In this document: positions 14,172-21,204 of the stretch, one piece after another | How positions within the stretch are numbered: position 1 is the stretch's first letter | Layout: each line of letters starts with the position of its first letter | Origin: M3007 sp040080915 | Lineage (GTDB): Bacteria; Bacteroidota; Bacteroidia; Chitinophagales; Saprospiraceae | Assembly (NCBI GenBank): GCA_040080915.1 | Contig: JBEBHD010000060.1 | Coordinates: forward strand, 1-22,098 | Direction of reading: 5' to 3' | DNA: 22,098 bases | The notes under the pieces: model-generated | What the model was told of the DNA's origin: nothing | Seen by the model: only the letters and a program-made list of their open reading frames with translations | Database searches by the model: none | Translations under genes and position numbers: made by a program

Positions 14172-15254
14172 ATGAAAATAGCCCTCCTCGTCGGCACACG
14201 ACCCAACATCATCAAGGCGGCTCCGTTGTGGCGGGCGTTGCGGGATCGGGCCGAGGTATGCCTGATCCACACCGGCCAGCACCGCGACACGGACATGAGT
14301 GCCGTGTTTTTTGACGATCTAGGGCTGCCCGCGCCGAATGTGTTTTTGGTCAGTGATGTCACCTCGCCAGTACGGGAAACTGCCCAGATCGCCCTGGAAC
14401 TGGAGCCTGTCTTGGAGGCCATGCAACCCGACTGGGTCGTAGTCATTGGCGATGTTACGTCCACGTTGGCTGGCGCATTAGCGGCCAAGCAACTGGGGCT
14501 TCGAGTGGCACATGTAGAAGCGGGTTTGCGCAGCGGCGACAGGAGGATGCCGGAGGAACTGAACCGGGTGGCCGTGGATCATTTGGCCGACCTGCTGTTT
14601 GCCACCGAAGCCTCGGCGGTGGCAAACCTGTATCGCGAGGGCATAGCCGCCGAGCGCGTTTTTTTTGTGGGAAACGTGCTGATTGACGCACTGAGCGCTG
14701 TATTGCCGACGGCGGAAAAAATGGATCGGCGGTCATTTTTTGCCGGAACGGCGGAAAACGCTTACGCGCTCTGCACATTTCACCGGGCGGCCAATGTGGA
14801 CGAGCCGGAGGGCTTGTTGTGTGTACTTGACCTGATCGAACGGGCCAGTCGGCACCTGCAGGTCGTTTTCCCGGTACACCCGCGCACTGTTCAGAAAATC
14901 CGGCAGCACGGGTTGGAGGGCCGCCTGTTTGGAAAGTCAGCGGTGTGTGCGTTGTCGCCGGTTTGTTACTCCGAAATGGTGTGCCTGATGCGAAACGCCC
15001 GCTTGGTGATCACCGACTCGGGCGGCGTACAGGAAGAAACGACGTGGCTCGGTGTGCCCTGCCTTACCTTTCGGGAAAACACCGAGCGGCCTGTTACGGT
15101 GGAGCTGGGCACCAACACAATCATTTCCGACCTCAACCCGGAAACGGCGGAGCGGCAAATTGAACTACTTTTGGCCGGAAAATACAAACAAGGTTCCGTG
15201 CCGCCGCTGTGGGACGGCAAGGCTGCCGAACGCATCGCTGATATTCTTTGCTGA
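14172..15254 (+). CDS. wecB: UDP-N-acetylglucosamine 2-epimerase (non-hydrolysing)
   Basis: A 360-residue GT-B fold epimerase that interconverts UDP-GlcNAc and UDP-ManNAc in the cytoplasm, supplying a ManNAc-type precursor. Family motifs are complete: GTRPNIIKAAPL (8-19), TGQHRD (34-39), GDVTST (93-98), HVEAGLRSGD (114-123), MPEELNR (126-132), TDSGGVQEE (281-289) and TERP (304-307). Length is normal. No UDP-ManNAc dehydrogenase is present in the window, so the product may be used directly or processed by genes elsewhere. The gene is flanked on both sides by dyad elements, with its stop just at the edge of copy 3. Confidence 0.93.
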   Translation: MKIALLVGTRPNIIKAAPLWRALRDRAEVCLIHTGQHRDTDMSAVFFDDLGLPAPNVFLVSDVTSPVRETAQIALELEPVLEAMQPDWVVVIGDVTSTLAGALAAKQLGLRVAHVEAGLRSGDRRMPEELNRVAVDHLADLLFATEASAVANLYREGIAAERVFFVGNVLIDALSAVLPTAEKMDRRSFFAGTAENAYALCTFHRAANVDEPEGLLCVLDLIERASRHLQVVFPVHPRTVQKIRQHGLEGRLFGKSAVCALSPVCYSEMVCLMRNARLVITDSGGVQEETTWLGVPCLTFRENTERPVTVELGTNTIISDLNPETAERQIELLLAGKYKQGSVPPLWDGKAAERIADILC

Positions 15255-15369
15255 TGGCTGTTGGATGTTGGTTGCTGGTTACCGAATAAGAGCGTACCGC
15301 TTTAGTTTGGTATTGCCTTCGGCAGCCAATAGCCTACAGCCAGCGGCCAACCGCCAGCACTTTTGAAAT
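15253..15369 (-). repeat. Intergenic dyad element, copy 3 (inverted core)
   Basis: The 41-nt core at 15282-15322, bounded by CCGAA and TTCGG, matches the reverse complement of the copy 2 core (14106-14146) at about three quarters of positions. GTTGG-rich sequence on its left and GCCAATAGCC-type sequence on its right repeat the arm motifs. It fills the spacer between the 2-epimerase and gmd. Confidence 0.75.
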
Positions 15370-16488
15370 ATGAAAACCGCACTCATCACCGGTATCACCG
15401 GCCAAGACGGCGCTTACCTCGCCGAGTTGTTATTGAAAAAAGGGTACATCGTACACGGCATCAAGCGCCGGAGCTCCATGTTCAACACCGACCGAATAGA
15501 CCACCTGTACCAGGACCCGCACGTAACGAACCGCAACTTCATCCTGCACTACGGCGACCTGACGGACAGCACCAACCTGATCCGAATCGTGCAGGAGGTA
15601 CAGCCCGACGAAATCTACAACCTCGGCGCGCAAAGCCACGTCAAGGTGAGTTTTGCAACGCCGGAGTACACCGCCAACGCGGATGCCGTGGGCGCGTTGC
15701 GCCTGCTGGAAGCGATCCGGCTGCTGGGCTTGGAGCGGAAAACAAAATTTTACCAAGCCTCCACATCCGAATTGTACGGACTCGTGCAGGAGGTGCCGCA
15801 GCGGGAGAGCACCCCGTTTTACCCACGCTCGCCGTACGGCGTGGCCAAGTTGTACGCCTACTGGATCACGGTCAACTACCGCGAAGCGTACGGGATTTTT
15901 GCCTGCAACGGCATTTTGTTCAACCACGAGTCGCCCCTGCGCGGCGAAACATTCGTGACCCGCAAGATCACCCGTGGCGCTGCCCGCATCGCCCTCGGCT
16001 TGCAGGAAAAAATCTGGCTCGGCAACCTCGATGCCCAACGAGACTGGGGCCATGCACGCGACTATGTGGAGGCCATGTGGCGTATGCTCCAACGCCCGGA
16101 GGCCGAAGATTTTGTCATCGCTACAGGTACGGCCACGTCCGTGCGCGATTTCGTGCGCATGGCTTTTTCTGAAGTGGGCGTGGCATTGGAGTTTCGTGGA
16201 CAGGACGAACAAGAGGTCGGCATCGTCACGGCCTGCTCCAATCCGGCCTTTCAACTGCCCATCAGTGCCGAGGTGGTGGCCGTGGACCCCAACTACTACC
16301 GCCCCGCCGAGGTGGACCTGCTCATCGGCGATGCTACCAAGGCCCGCGAAAAACTCGGCTGGACACCCACACACTCTCTCGCCGAAATGGTGGCTGAAAT
16401 GGTAGCCGCCGACCTGGAGGTATTCCGCCGCGAGAAGCTGCTGCACGAATCCGGGTTTGCCGTGAAAAGAATGATGAATGATGAATGA
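15370..16488 (+). CDS. gmd: GDP-mannose 4,6-dehydratase
   Basis: A 372-residue short-chain dehydrogenase/reductase-fold enzyme converting GDP-D-mannose to GDP-4-keto-6-deoxy-D-mannose, the first committed step to GDP-L-fucose. The NADP-binding GITGQDGAY is at 8-16, RRSSMFNTDRI at 33-43 is typical of GMD, and the catalytic residues are seen as STSE (T132, E134) and YGVAK (Y156, K160). Length is normal for the family. The final residues RMMNDE come from the ATGATGA repeat at 16471-16490. The partner fcl gene is not adjacent but one gene downstream. Confidence 0.96.
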   Translation: MKTALITGITGQDGAYLAELLLKKGYIVHGIKRRSSMFNTDRIDHLYQDPHVTNRNFILHYGDLTDSTNLIRIVQEVQPDEIYNLGAQSHVKVSFATPEYTANADAVGALRLLEAIRLLGLERKTKFYQASTSELYGLVQEVPQRESTPFYPRSPYGVAKLYAYWITVNYREAYGIFACNGILFNHESPLRGETFVTRKITRGAARIALGLQEKIWLGNLDAQRDWGHARDYVEAMWRMLQRPEAEDFVIATGTATSVRDFVRMAFSEVGVALEFRGQDEQEVGIVTACSNPAFQLPISAEVVAVDPNYYRPAEVDLLIGDATKAREKLGWTPTHSLAEMVAEMVAADLEVFRREKLLHESGFAVKRMMNDE

Positions 16489-16500
16489 TGGATGATGAAT
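16471..16500 (+). repeat. ATGAATG heptanucleotide repeat across the gmd stop and next start
   Basis: The 19 nt from 16471 are the exact reverse complement of part of the CATTCAT repeat at 11791-11820. The tract contains the gmd stop (16486-16488) and several ATG triplets (16488, 16492, 16495, 16501), of which 16492, 16495 and 16501 are in frame with the next gene. Confidence 0.85.
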
Positions 16501-17886
16501 ATGGCGCGGGGTGGTCTTTTTGAGGCTGTTTTCAATTGGGATTTAGCGTGTTGGGCGGCCGGTGTTTCGTTGATTTTTGCCTTCACCTGCCCTTCCCATT
16601 TTCTCGTCGCCGACGAGGTGGCCTATTTCGAGCAGGCGCTGGCTTGGGCGGGAGGTAAAGCGACTGTTGTTAGCGACTATCCACCGGGCACGGCGTTGGT
16701 TGCCGCCGGACTCATCGCCTTATTTGGCCCAAAGGCCGTGTTTTGGAGTGGGATAACGGCTTGGCTTGTAGGCATTTTGGCGATAGCCAGCCTGTTGAAT
16801 CGGCTGGATAAACCGACGATTTGGGCGCTGTACCCTGCTCTGTTTCTGCCCGGCATCGTGCTTACCCGCACGCTGATGAGCGACCTGCCGAGTTTTGCCC
16901 TCGCGGGAGTTTTCCTCGCGCTCCACGTCCGGTCTGTCAGAGAACAGGCTACCCGGCATGTTACCTTCATCGCCGGGATGGTCGCCGGCCTCGGTTTGCT
17001 GTTTCGGGAAACGAACCTGTTGTGGGCATTGCCGTTTCTGACAGGGGCTGCACTGCGCGGGCAAGCGTTTTGGAAAATTTTATGGCTCGGCTTTGCGGCA
17101 GGTGTGGTGCCACGGCTGGTGTGGGGTTGGTGCGCATTTGGCAATCCGTTTTTCGTGCGGGATTCGGGCATTGGTTTTTCGATTGATTTTTTGCCCCAAA
17201 ATGTAGTTTTTTACTTGTCGGCGTTGCTCGTGCTGATGCCGGGCGGGTTGTATTTTTGGGTGAAAAACAAATCGCCGCTGCGCTGGGAAATCTGGGCAGC
17301 GGCGATGCTTTTTCTAGGTGTTTACGGCTGCTACGGGTACGATGCGTTTGCCAAAAGCGGGCTGAAGGGGCTGGTTCTGCAAGGGCGGTTTTTGCTGCCG
17401 TTGTTGCCGTTTGTAGTGCTGGCTGCGGCAGAAACGGTTACCAGAATCGGGCGAAAGTTCCAAATTGGCATCGGCGCCGTTGCGATGGCACTATTCGCCA
17501 GCGTACAAATGCTGGGGCACATACACAACACCGAGCAGCAGCGCATCACCGATGCGCTGCTGCGGCTGCCCACGGTGGTGCATTACACCTTCACTCCCGA
17601 CGAAAGCCACAAGTACCTCAACACGCTGCACGGCCCACAAACCTTGCTGTCGCTTTGGCCCACCGAAGCCTTGGCGGAGAGAGGCAGGCCCCAAAATCCA
17701 ACCCGCTACGCCCACCTCATCACCCGTTCGGACACAGCGGATTGGCTCAAAAAAAACGGAGAGGCCGAAGCCGCGTTTCAGCGGTATTTTCGCGGCTACC
17801 AAACGGCGCTCGTGTGCGATCTGACCATCCGGGACGGAACGAGGCTCCGGGCGTGGCGGGTTCAAAAAGCAAAAAACGATGAATAA
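16492..17886 (+). CDS. GT-C type integral membrane glycosyltransferase (PMT/ArnT-like)
   Basis: A protein of about 464 residues with a first hydrophobic segment at 18-35, then VADEVAYFEQAL (39-50), where D41/E42 form the acidic motif expected in the first extracytoplasmic loop of GT-C enzymes, and YPPG at 63-66. Many further hydrophobic segments run to about residue 350, followed by a soluble C-terminal domain of ~110 residues. Such enzymes use polyprenyl-phosphate sugars as donors in the periplasm, so it may decorate the polymer. The exact start is uncertain: ATG at 16492, 16495 or 16501 are all possible within the repeat. It sits between gmd and fcl and overlaps the fcl start by 8 nt. Confidence 0.78.
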   Translation: MMNMARGGLFEAVFNWDLACWAAGVSLIFAFTCPSHFLVADEVAYFEQALAWAGGKATVVSDYPPGTALVAAGLIALFGPKAVFWSGITAWLVGILAIASLLNRLDKPTIWALYPALFLPGIVLTRTLMSDLPSFALAGVFLALHVRSVREQATRHVTFIAGMVAGLGLLFRETNLLWALPFLTGAALRGQAFWKILWLGFAAGVVPRLVWGWCAFGNPFFVRDSGIGFSIDFLPQNVVFYLSALLVLMPGGLYFWVKNKSPLRWEIWAAAMLFLGVYGCYGYDAFAKSGLKGLVLQGRFLLPLLPFVVLAAAETVTRIGRKFQIGIGAVAMALFASVQMLGHIHNTEQQRITDALLRLPTVVHYTFTPDESHKYLNTLHGPQTLLSLWPTEALAERGRPQNPTRYAHLITRSDTADWLKKNGEAEAAFQRYFRGYQTALVCDLTIRDGTRLRAWRVQKAKNDE

Positions 17887-18808
17887 AAACGACAAAATTT
17901 ATGTGGCCGGTCATACCGGCATGGTGGGTTCGGCCATCCTGCGCCGGTTACGGGCGGAGGGATTCGACAACGTCGTACTGCGGCGTTCGAGCGAATTGGA
18001 CTTGCGCAGCCAGGCCGATACGGACGATTTTTTCCGGCATGAAAAGCCCGATTACGTGTTCCTCGCCGCTGCCAAGGTGGGCGGCATTTTGGCCAACGAC
18101 ACCTACCGCGCCGAGTTTTTGTACGACAACCTGATGATCGAGTCAAACACGATCCATGCCGCTTGGCAGCACGGCGTGCGCAAACTGTTGTTCCTCGGCT
18201 CGTCGTGCATTTATCCCAAACTGGCACCGCAGCCGCTGCAGGAAGATGCCCTGCTGACGGGCACGCTGGAGCCTACCAACGAGCCGTACGCCATTGCCAA
18301 AATCGCTGGCATCAAACTGTGCGATGCCTACCGGGCGCAGTACGGCTGCCATTTCATTTCGGCCATGCCCACCAATCTGTACGGCCCCAACGACAACTAC
18401 CACCCCGATAACAGCCACGTGCTGCCCGCACTGATCCGAAAGTTTCACGAGGCCAACCGCGACGGCCTGCCGTTCGTCACGCTCTGGGGCACGGGCACAC
18501 CGTTGCGGGAGTTTATGCACGTGGATGATCTGGCCGATGCCTGCCTTTTTCTGATGCAGCGCCACGACGAGCCGGGGCATATAAACATTGGTGTGGGTCA
18601 AGACATCTCCATCCTTGATCTGGCCCGGTTGGTACAGCGCACGACGGGCTACACGGGCGAAATCCGGCACGACACAAGCAAGCCAGATGGCACCCCGCGC
18701 AAGTTGATGGACGTGAGCAAGTTGACAGCCTTGGGCTGGCGGGCGAGCATCGGATTGGAAGAGGGCGTGGCGGCGGTTTACCGGGGGTATCGGGAAAAAC
18801 AGGCTTGA
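17879..18808 (+). CDS. fcl: GDP-L-fucose synthase
   Basis: A 309-residue epimerase/reductase (also called wcaG) that converts GDP-4-keto-6-deoxymannose to GDP-L-fucose with NADPH. The dinucleotide-binding GHTGMVGSA is at 11-19. The catalytic residues seen in the E. coli enzyme are all present, shifted by one: S108 and C110 in GSSCIYP, Y137 and K141 in YAIAK, and H180 in DNSH. Length is normal. It overlaps the GT-C gene by 8 nt, which suggests coupled expression with it. A 60-nt AT-rich spacer with a promoter-like box follows. Confidence 0.96.
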   Translation: MNKNDKIYVAGHTGMVGSAILRRLRAEGFDNVVLRRSSELDLRSQADTDDFFRHEKPDYVFLAAAKVGGILANDTYRAEFLYDNLMIESNTIHAAWQHGVRKLLFLGSSCIYPKLAPQPLQEDALLTGTLEPTNEPYAIAKIAGIKLCDAYRAQYGCHFISAMPTNLYGPNDNYHPDNSHVLPALIRKFHEANRDGLPFVTLWGTGTPLREFMHVDDLADACLFLMQRHDEPGHINIGVGQDISILDLARLVQRTTGYTGEIRHDTSKPDGTPRKLMDVSKLTALGWRASIGLEEGVAAVYRGYREKQA

Positions 18809-18836
18809 GTTTTTTTTAAAAATTCCTGTATGTTTG
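18805..18836 (+). promoter_or_regulatory. Bacteroidota-type promoter before the coiled-coil nuclease gene
   Basis: TTG at 18805-18807 and TATGTTTG at 18829-18836 (fits TAnnTTTG), separated by 21 nt, slightly more than the usual 19. A long T run lies between them. Initiation would fall about 25 nt before the ATG at 18869. Confidence 0.45.
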
Positions 18837-18868
18837 GGGCCTGATTTTTCAAAAAATATAACTCAGCC

Positions 18869-19501
18869 ATGTACACCGAAATCGAACAAAAAATGAGCGA
18901 CCTAGAAATGGTCCTTTCCGAGTTCATCGTCCAGACGAACAAGTCTTTTAAAAATCTCCACAACGAGATGAAAGACTTCAAAGATGAGATGAAAGACTTC
19001 AAAGATGAAATGAAGGACTTCAAGGATGAGATGCGACAAGACCGCCGGGATATGAACAAACAGTGGGGCGAATTAGCCAATAAAATGGGCACACTAGTGG
19101 AAGACATCATCGCCCCGGCTATTCGCCCTGCAATCGAAAAATATTTCAAAGAGGAGGTCACATACCGGGCCGTGAACGTTCGGAAAAAAGATACTGCCCT
19201 CAATTTACGCGGCGAATTTGACATCGTCGCCACCACCCCGTCCGCTGTTTTCCTGGTGGAAACCAAAAGCTCGCCCAAGGCCACGCACCTGCAGGAGTTT
19301 CAAAACGACGTGATCCCGCGTTTCCGCCAGTTGTTCCCGGAATACAAAAATTTGAAGATGGTGCCTGTACTGGCCAGCCTCCGGTTCGAGGGATCCTTCC
19401 TGCCCTTGGCTACCGAGGCCGGTATCTACCTGCTCGCCTACCGCGAGTGGGACTACATGGACCTGCTCAACTTCGATGCCCTCCAGCCCAAAACCGTCTA
19501 A
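18869..19501 (+). CDS. Coiled-coil protein with PD-(D/E)XK nuclease-like domain (DUF3782-like)
   Basis: A 210-residue protein. Residues 1-75 are a charged helical, coiled-coil-like region with three perfect MKDFKDE heptads at 34-54, encoded by a 21-nt tandem repeat. Residues 90-200 fit a small PD-(D/E)XK fold, with D118 in GEFDIV and E131/K133 in FLVETKSS. Such coiled-coil plus nuclease-like proteins of the DUF3782 type are frequent in Bacteroidota and cyanobacteria, without a settled function. It is unrelated to sugar metabolism yet sits between fcl and manC, with its own promoter-like box upstream. It could be a recent insertion into the locus. I do not infer a biochemical activity beyond the fold. 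Confidence 0.75.
   Translation: MYTEIEQKMSDLEMVLSEFIVQTNKSFKNLHNEMKDFKDEMKDFKDEMKDFKDEMRQDRRDMNKQWGELANKMGTLVEDIIAPAIRPAIEKYFKEEVTYRAVNVRKKDTALNLRGEFDIVATTPSAVFLVETKSSPKATHLQEFQNDVIPRFRQLFPEYKNLKMVPVLASLRFEGSFLPLATEAGIYLLAYREWDYMDLLNFDALQPKTV
18968..19030 (+). repeat. 21-nt tandem repeat (three units) coding for MKDFKDE heptads
   Basis: Units at 18968-18988, 18989-19009 and 19010-19030. The first two differ at a single third-position base (GAG/GAA) and the third carries two further silent A-to-G changes. Each unit is one heptad of the coiled coil, so copy-number change would alter its length in register. Confidence 0.92.
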
Positions 19502-19525
19502 CCAGCCCCCTTGCGGGGTGACAAA

Positions 19526-19538
19526 AAACCAGAAACCA
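19526..19538 (+). repeat. AACCAGAAACC leader motif, instance 3
   Basis: AACCAGAAACCA lies about 10 nt before the manC start codon, resembling the tracts before the starts at 9318 and 10577. The spacer 19502-19547 otherwise holds only a short CCCC/GGGG dyad (19507-19518). Confidence 0.4.
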
Positions 19539-19547
19539 CCGCTCACC

Positions 19548-20633
19548 ATGCACGCATCCAACACAACTTATGTCGCCATCATGGCTGGCGGCGTGGGCAG
19601 CCGTTTTTGGCCCGGCAGCCGCGAGGCGCGGCCCAAGCAGTTTCTCGACATGCTCGGAGTAGGCAAAAGCCTGCTGCGCCTCACCTTCGAGCGCTTTTTG
19701 CCGATCTGCCCGGCATCCAACATCTTCATCGTCACTAATGCCGCATACCGCGACTTGGTCAGGCAACAGCTGCCCGAACTGTCGGACAACCAGATCATCG
19801 GCGAGCCGAGTCGCAACAACACGGCCCCGTGTATCGCCTACACCGCGCTCAAACTCGCCGCACTCGACCCCAACGCCAATATGGTGGTGGCCCCGTCCGA
19901 CCATGTCGTGCTGCACGAAGCCGTTTTTTGTGAAAAAATCAAGCAGGCGCTCGCGTTTGCGGGCAGCCGCCGGGCACTCGTGACTCTCGGCATCCAACCC
20001 TCGCGCCCCGACACCGGCTACGGCTACATTCAGTGCGGCCCCGCTGTGGAAGCGGGCGTGTACGCCGTCGAGCGGTTTACCGAAAAACCCGACCTCGACA
20101 ACGCCCGCCGCTTTGTGGATTCCGGTCAGTACCTGTGGAACGCCGGTATTTTCGTCTGGAACCTGCAAACCATCCTCAGCGCTTACCAAAGATTCGCTCC
20201 CGATATTTACCAAATCCTCGAACAAGGGCGCGGCCTGTTCAATACACCCGGCGAGCAGGGTTTCATCGAGCAGCACTACCCGACTACGCCCGATATTTCC
20301 GTGGACTTTGCCATCATGGAAAAGGCCGACAACGTTTTTACCCTCCCTGCCGACTTCGGCTGGTCCGACCTTGGCACCTGGGCCAGCCTGCACACCGAGC
20401 GCCCACAGGACGAAAACGGCAACGTATTTCAAAGCCAAACCATCGTGGCCCAAGGCGTTAAGAATTGCCTCGTACGCGCTCCAGAGGGCAAATTGGTAGT
20501 GCTCAAAAACCTTGACGGATACATCGTAGTGGACGAAGGAGATGTGCTGTTGGTGTGGCCAAAATCCGAAGAACAGGCCATTAAACAGGTCAGATCAGAG
20601 GTGTATACCCAGTTTGGGGAAACATTTCTTTGA
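19548..20633 (+). CDS. manC: Mannose-1-phosphate guanylyltransferase
   Basis: A 361-residue monofunctional enzyme forming GDP-mannose from mannose-1-phosphate and GTP, the donor for gmd. The nucleotide-binding AGGVGSRFWP is at 13-22 and RPKQFL at 28-33. EPSRNNTAP (86-94), APSDH (115-119), FTEKP (177-181), WNAGIF (197-202), SVDFAIME (251-258) and GWSDLGTW (271-278) are all family motifs. The isomerase domain found in bifunctional ManC/AlgA is absent. I chose the ATG at 19548, since an opening 72 nt upstream overlaps the previous gene and adds only a proline-rich stretch. It closes the GDP-fucose set in this locus. Confidence 0.95.
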   Translation: MHASNTTYVAIMAGGVGSRFWPGSREARPKQFLDMLGVGKSLLRLTFERFLPICPASNIFIVTNAAYRDLVRQQLPELSDNQIIGEPSRNNTAPCIAYTALKLAALDPNANMVVAPSDHVVLHEAVFCEKIKQALAFAGSRRALVTLGIQPSRPDTGYGYIQCGPAVEAGVYAVERFTEKPDLDNARRFVDSGQYLWNAGIFVWNLQTILSAYQRFAPDIYQILEQGRGLFNTPGEQGFIEQHYPTTPDISVDFAIMEKADNVFTLPADFGWSDLGTWASLHTERPQDENGNVFQSQTIVAQGVKNCLVRAPEGKLVVLKNLDGYIVVDEGDVLLVWPKSEEQAIKQVRSEVYTQFGETFL

Positions 20634-20659
20634 GATCGGGAAAAAAAATCAGCATGGAG

Positions 20660-20690
20660 TTTGGTGCGTCGGAGACATTGCCTACTTTAG
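20660..20690 (+). promoter_or_regulatory. Bacteroidota-type promoter upstream of the DUF433 gene
   Basis: TTTG at 20660-20663, a 19-nt gap, then TACTTTAG at 20683-20690, one base off TAnnTTTG. Spacing fits the Bacteroidota -33/-7 consensus. It would give a leader of roughly 95 nt before the start at 20793. No other gene is seen in the 159-nt spacer 20634-20792. Confidence 0.42.
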
Positions 20691-20727
20691 CCCCCGCAAT
20701 TCTAATAGATAATCCACTACCGTTTCT

Positions 20728-20741
20728 AACTCACTTGAGTT
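20728..20741. promoter_or_regulatory. Palindrome AACTCA-CT-TGAGTT, possible operator
   Basis: A perfect 6-bp dyad with a 2-nt spacer, between the putative promoter and the DUF433 gene. Antitoxins often autoregulate by binding such dyads, but there is no second copy to support it. Confidence 0.25.
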
Positions 20742-20792
20742 GACCGGCTTTGTCTGCACCTTTTCTTCGTCAAATCATTAAACAGCAGCACC

Positions 20793-21062
20793 GTGAGACA
20801 ATGTCAATCCATCACCGCACACCCTGAAATTCAGGATGGAGCGCCCGTGTTCAGCGGCACCCGCGTCCGCGTCGAGACGTTCTACGATTTCATGCGCATC
20901 GGCATCAGTGTGAATGAATTTTTGGACGAATTTCCGTCCATCACCCGCGACCAAGCCATGGACGTGTACGATCTGGTCAAACAGCAATACACCCTGGAGC
21001 AGATCACTTCCTTAGTGGACGGGCCGCAAGCAGCGCATGCTTCCCCGCGCGTACATGCGTGA
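20793..21062 (+). CDS. DUF433 family antitoxin-like protein
   Basis: An 89-residue protein matching DUF433 (PF04255) over nearly its full length. SITAHPEIQDGAPVFSGTRV at 6-25 is the characteristic N-terminal strand, followed by the helical FMRIGISVNEFLDEFPSIT and DQAMDVYDL stretches that form the helix-turn-helix-like core. Such proteins (VapB45-like) usually neutralise a PIN-like DUF5615 toxin encoded directly downstream. A GTG start at 20793 is used, as the nearest ATG (20801) is out of frame. Here the expected toxin gene is reduced to a short stump, so this is likely an orphan. The last ~12 residues (GPQAAHASPRVHA) are not family-like. Confidence 0.85.
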   Translation: MRQCQSITAHPEIQDGAPVFSGTRVRVETFYDFMRIGISVNEFLDEFPSITRDQAMDVYDLVKQQYTLEQITSLVDGPQAAHASPRVHA

Positions 21063-21103
21063 TGCTTGAATCCGTGCCAAGGAGGCTCAACAAACACCGT
21101 TAG
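21062..21103 (+). pseudogene. Truncated DUF5615 (PIN-like) toxin remnant
   Basis: A 13-codon frame, MLESVPRRLNKHR, ends in TAG. It overlaps the DUF433 stop by one base (TGATG), as in intact pairs. The peptide resembles the usual DUF5615 N-terminus (LLDESVPRRL and close variants). Nothing after it continues the family in any frame. This is inferred from very few residues, so it is tentative. Confidence 0.5.
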
Positions 21104-21141
21104 CCGTTGCACTACTTACGCATATCACGCCCTGTTCACTC

Positions 21142-21183
21142 GAAACTGCGCCATTTGTCCTACGCGACAAATGGCGCAGTTTC
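21142..21183. terminator. 18-bp perfect hairpin, probable Rho-independent terminator
   Basis: GAAACTGCGCCATTTGTC (21142-21159), a 6-nt loop (21160-21165), then its exact reverse complement (21166-21183), followed by TTCTTTT. The A-rich left edge and T-rich right edge suit a bidirectional terminator. It lies 21 nt before the next start codon, separating the DUF433 gene from the GT4 gene. Confidence 0.65.
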
Positions 21184-21204
21184 TTTTGCAACTGTTGCTT
21201 TTTT

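Noticed and set aside
13221..15369. A CRISPR array from the repeated spacers.
   Set aside because: Only three copies lie ~1 kb apart with genes between them, one is inverted, and no cas genes are seen.
19507..19518. CCCC-TTGC-GGGG dyad as a terminator before manC.
   Set aside because: The stem is only 4 bp and no T tract follows on the plus strand.
19476..19547. An earlier in-frame start for manC.
   Set aside because: It overlaps the nuclease-like gene and adds a proline-rich stretch. The nucleotide-binding strand begins right after the ATG at 19548.
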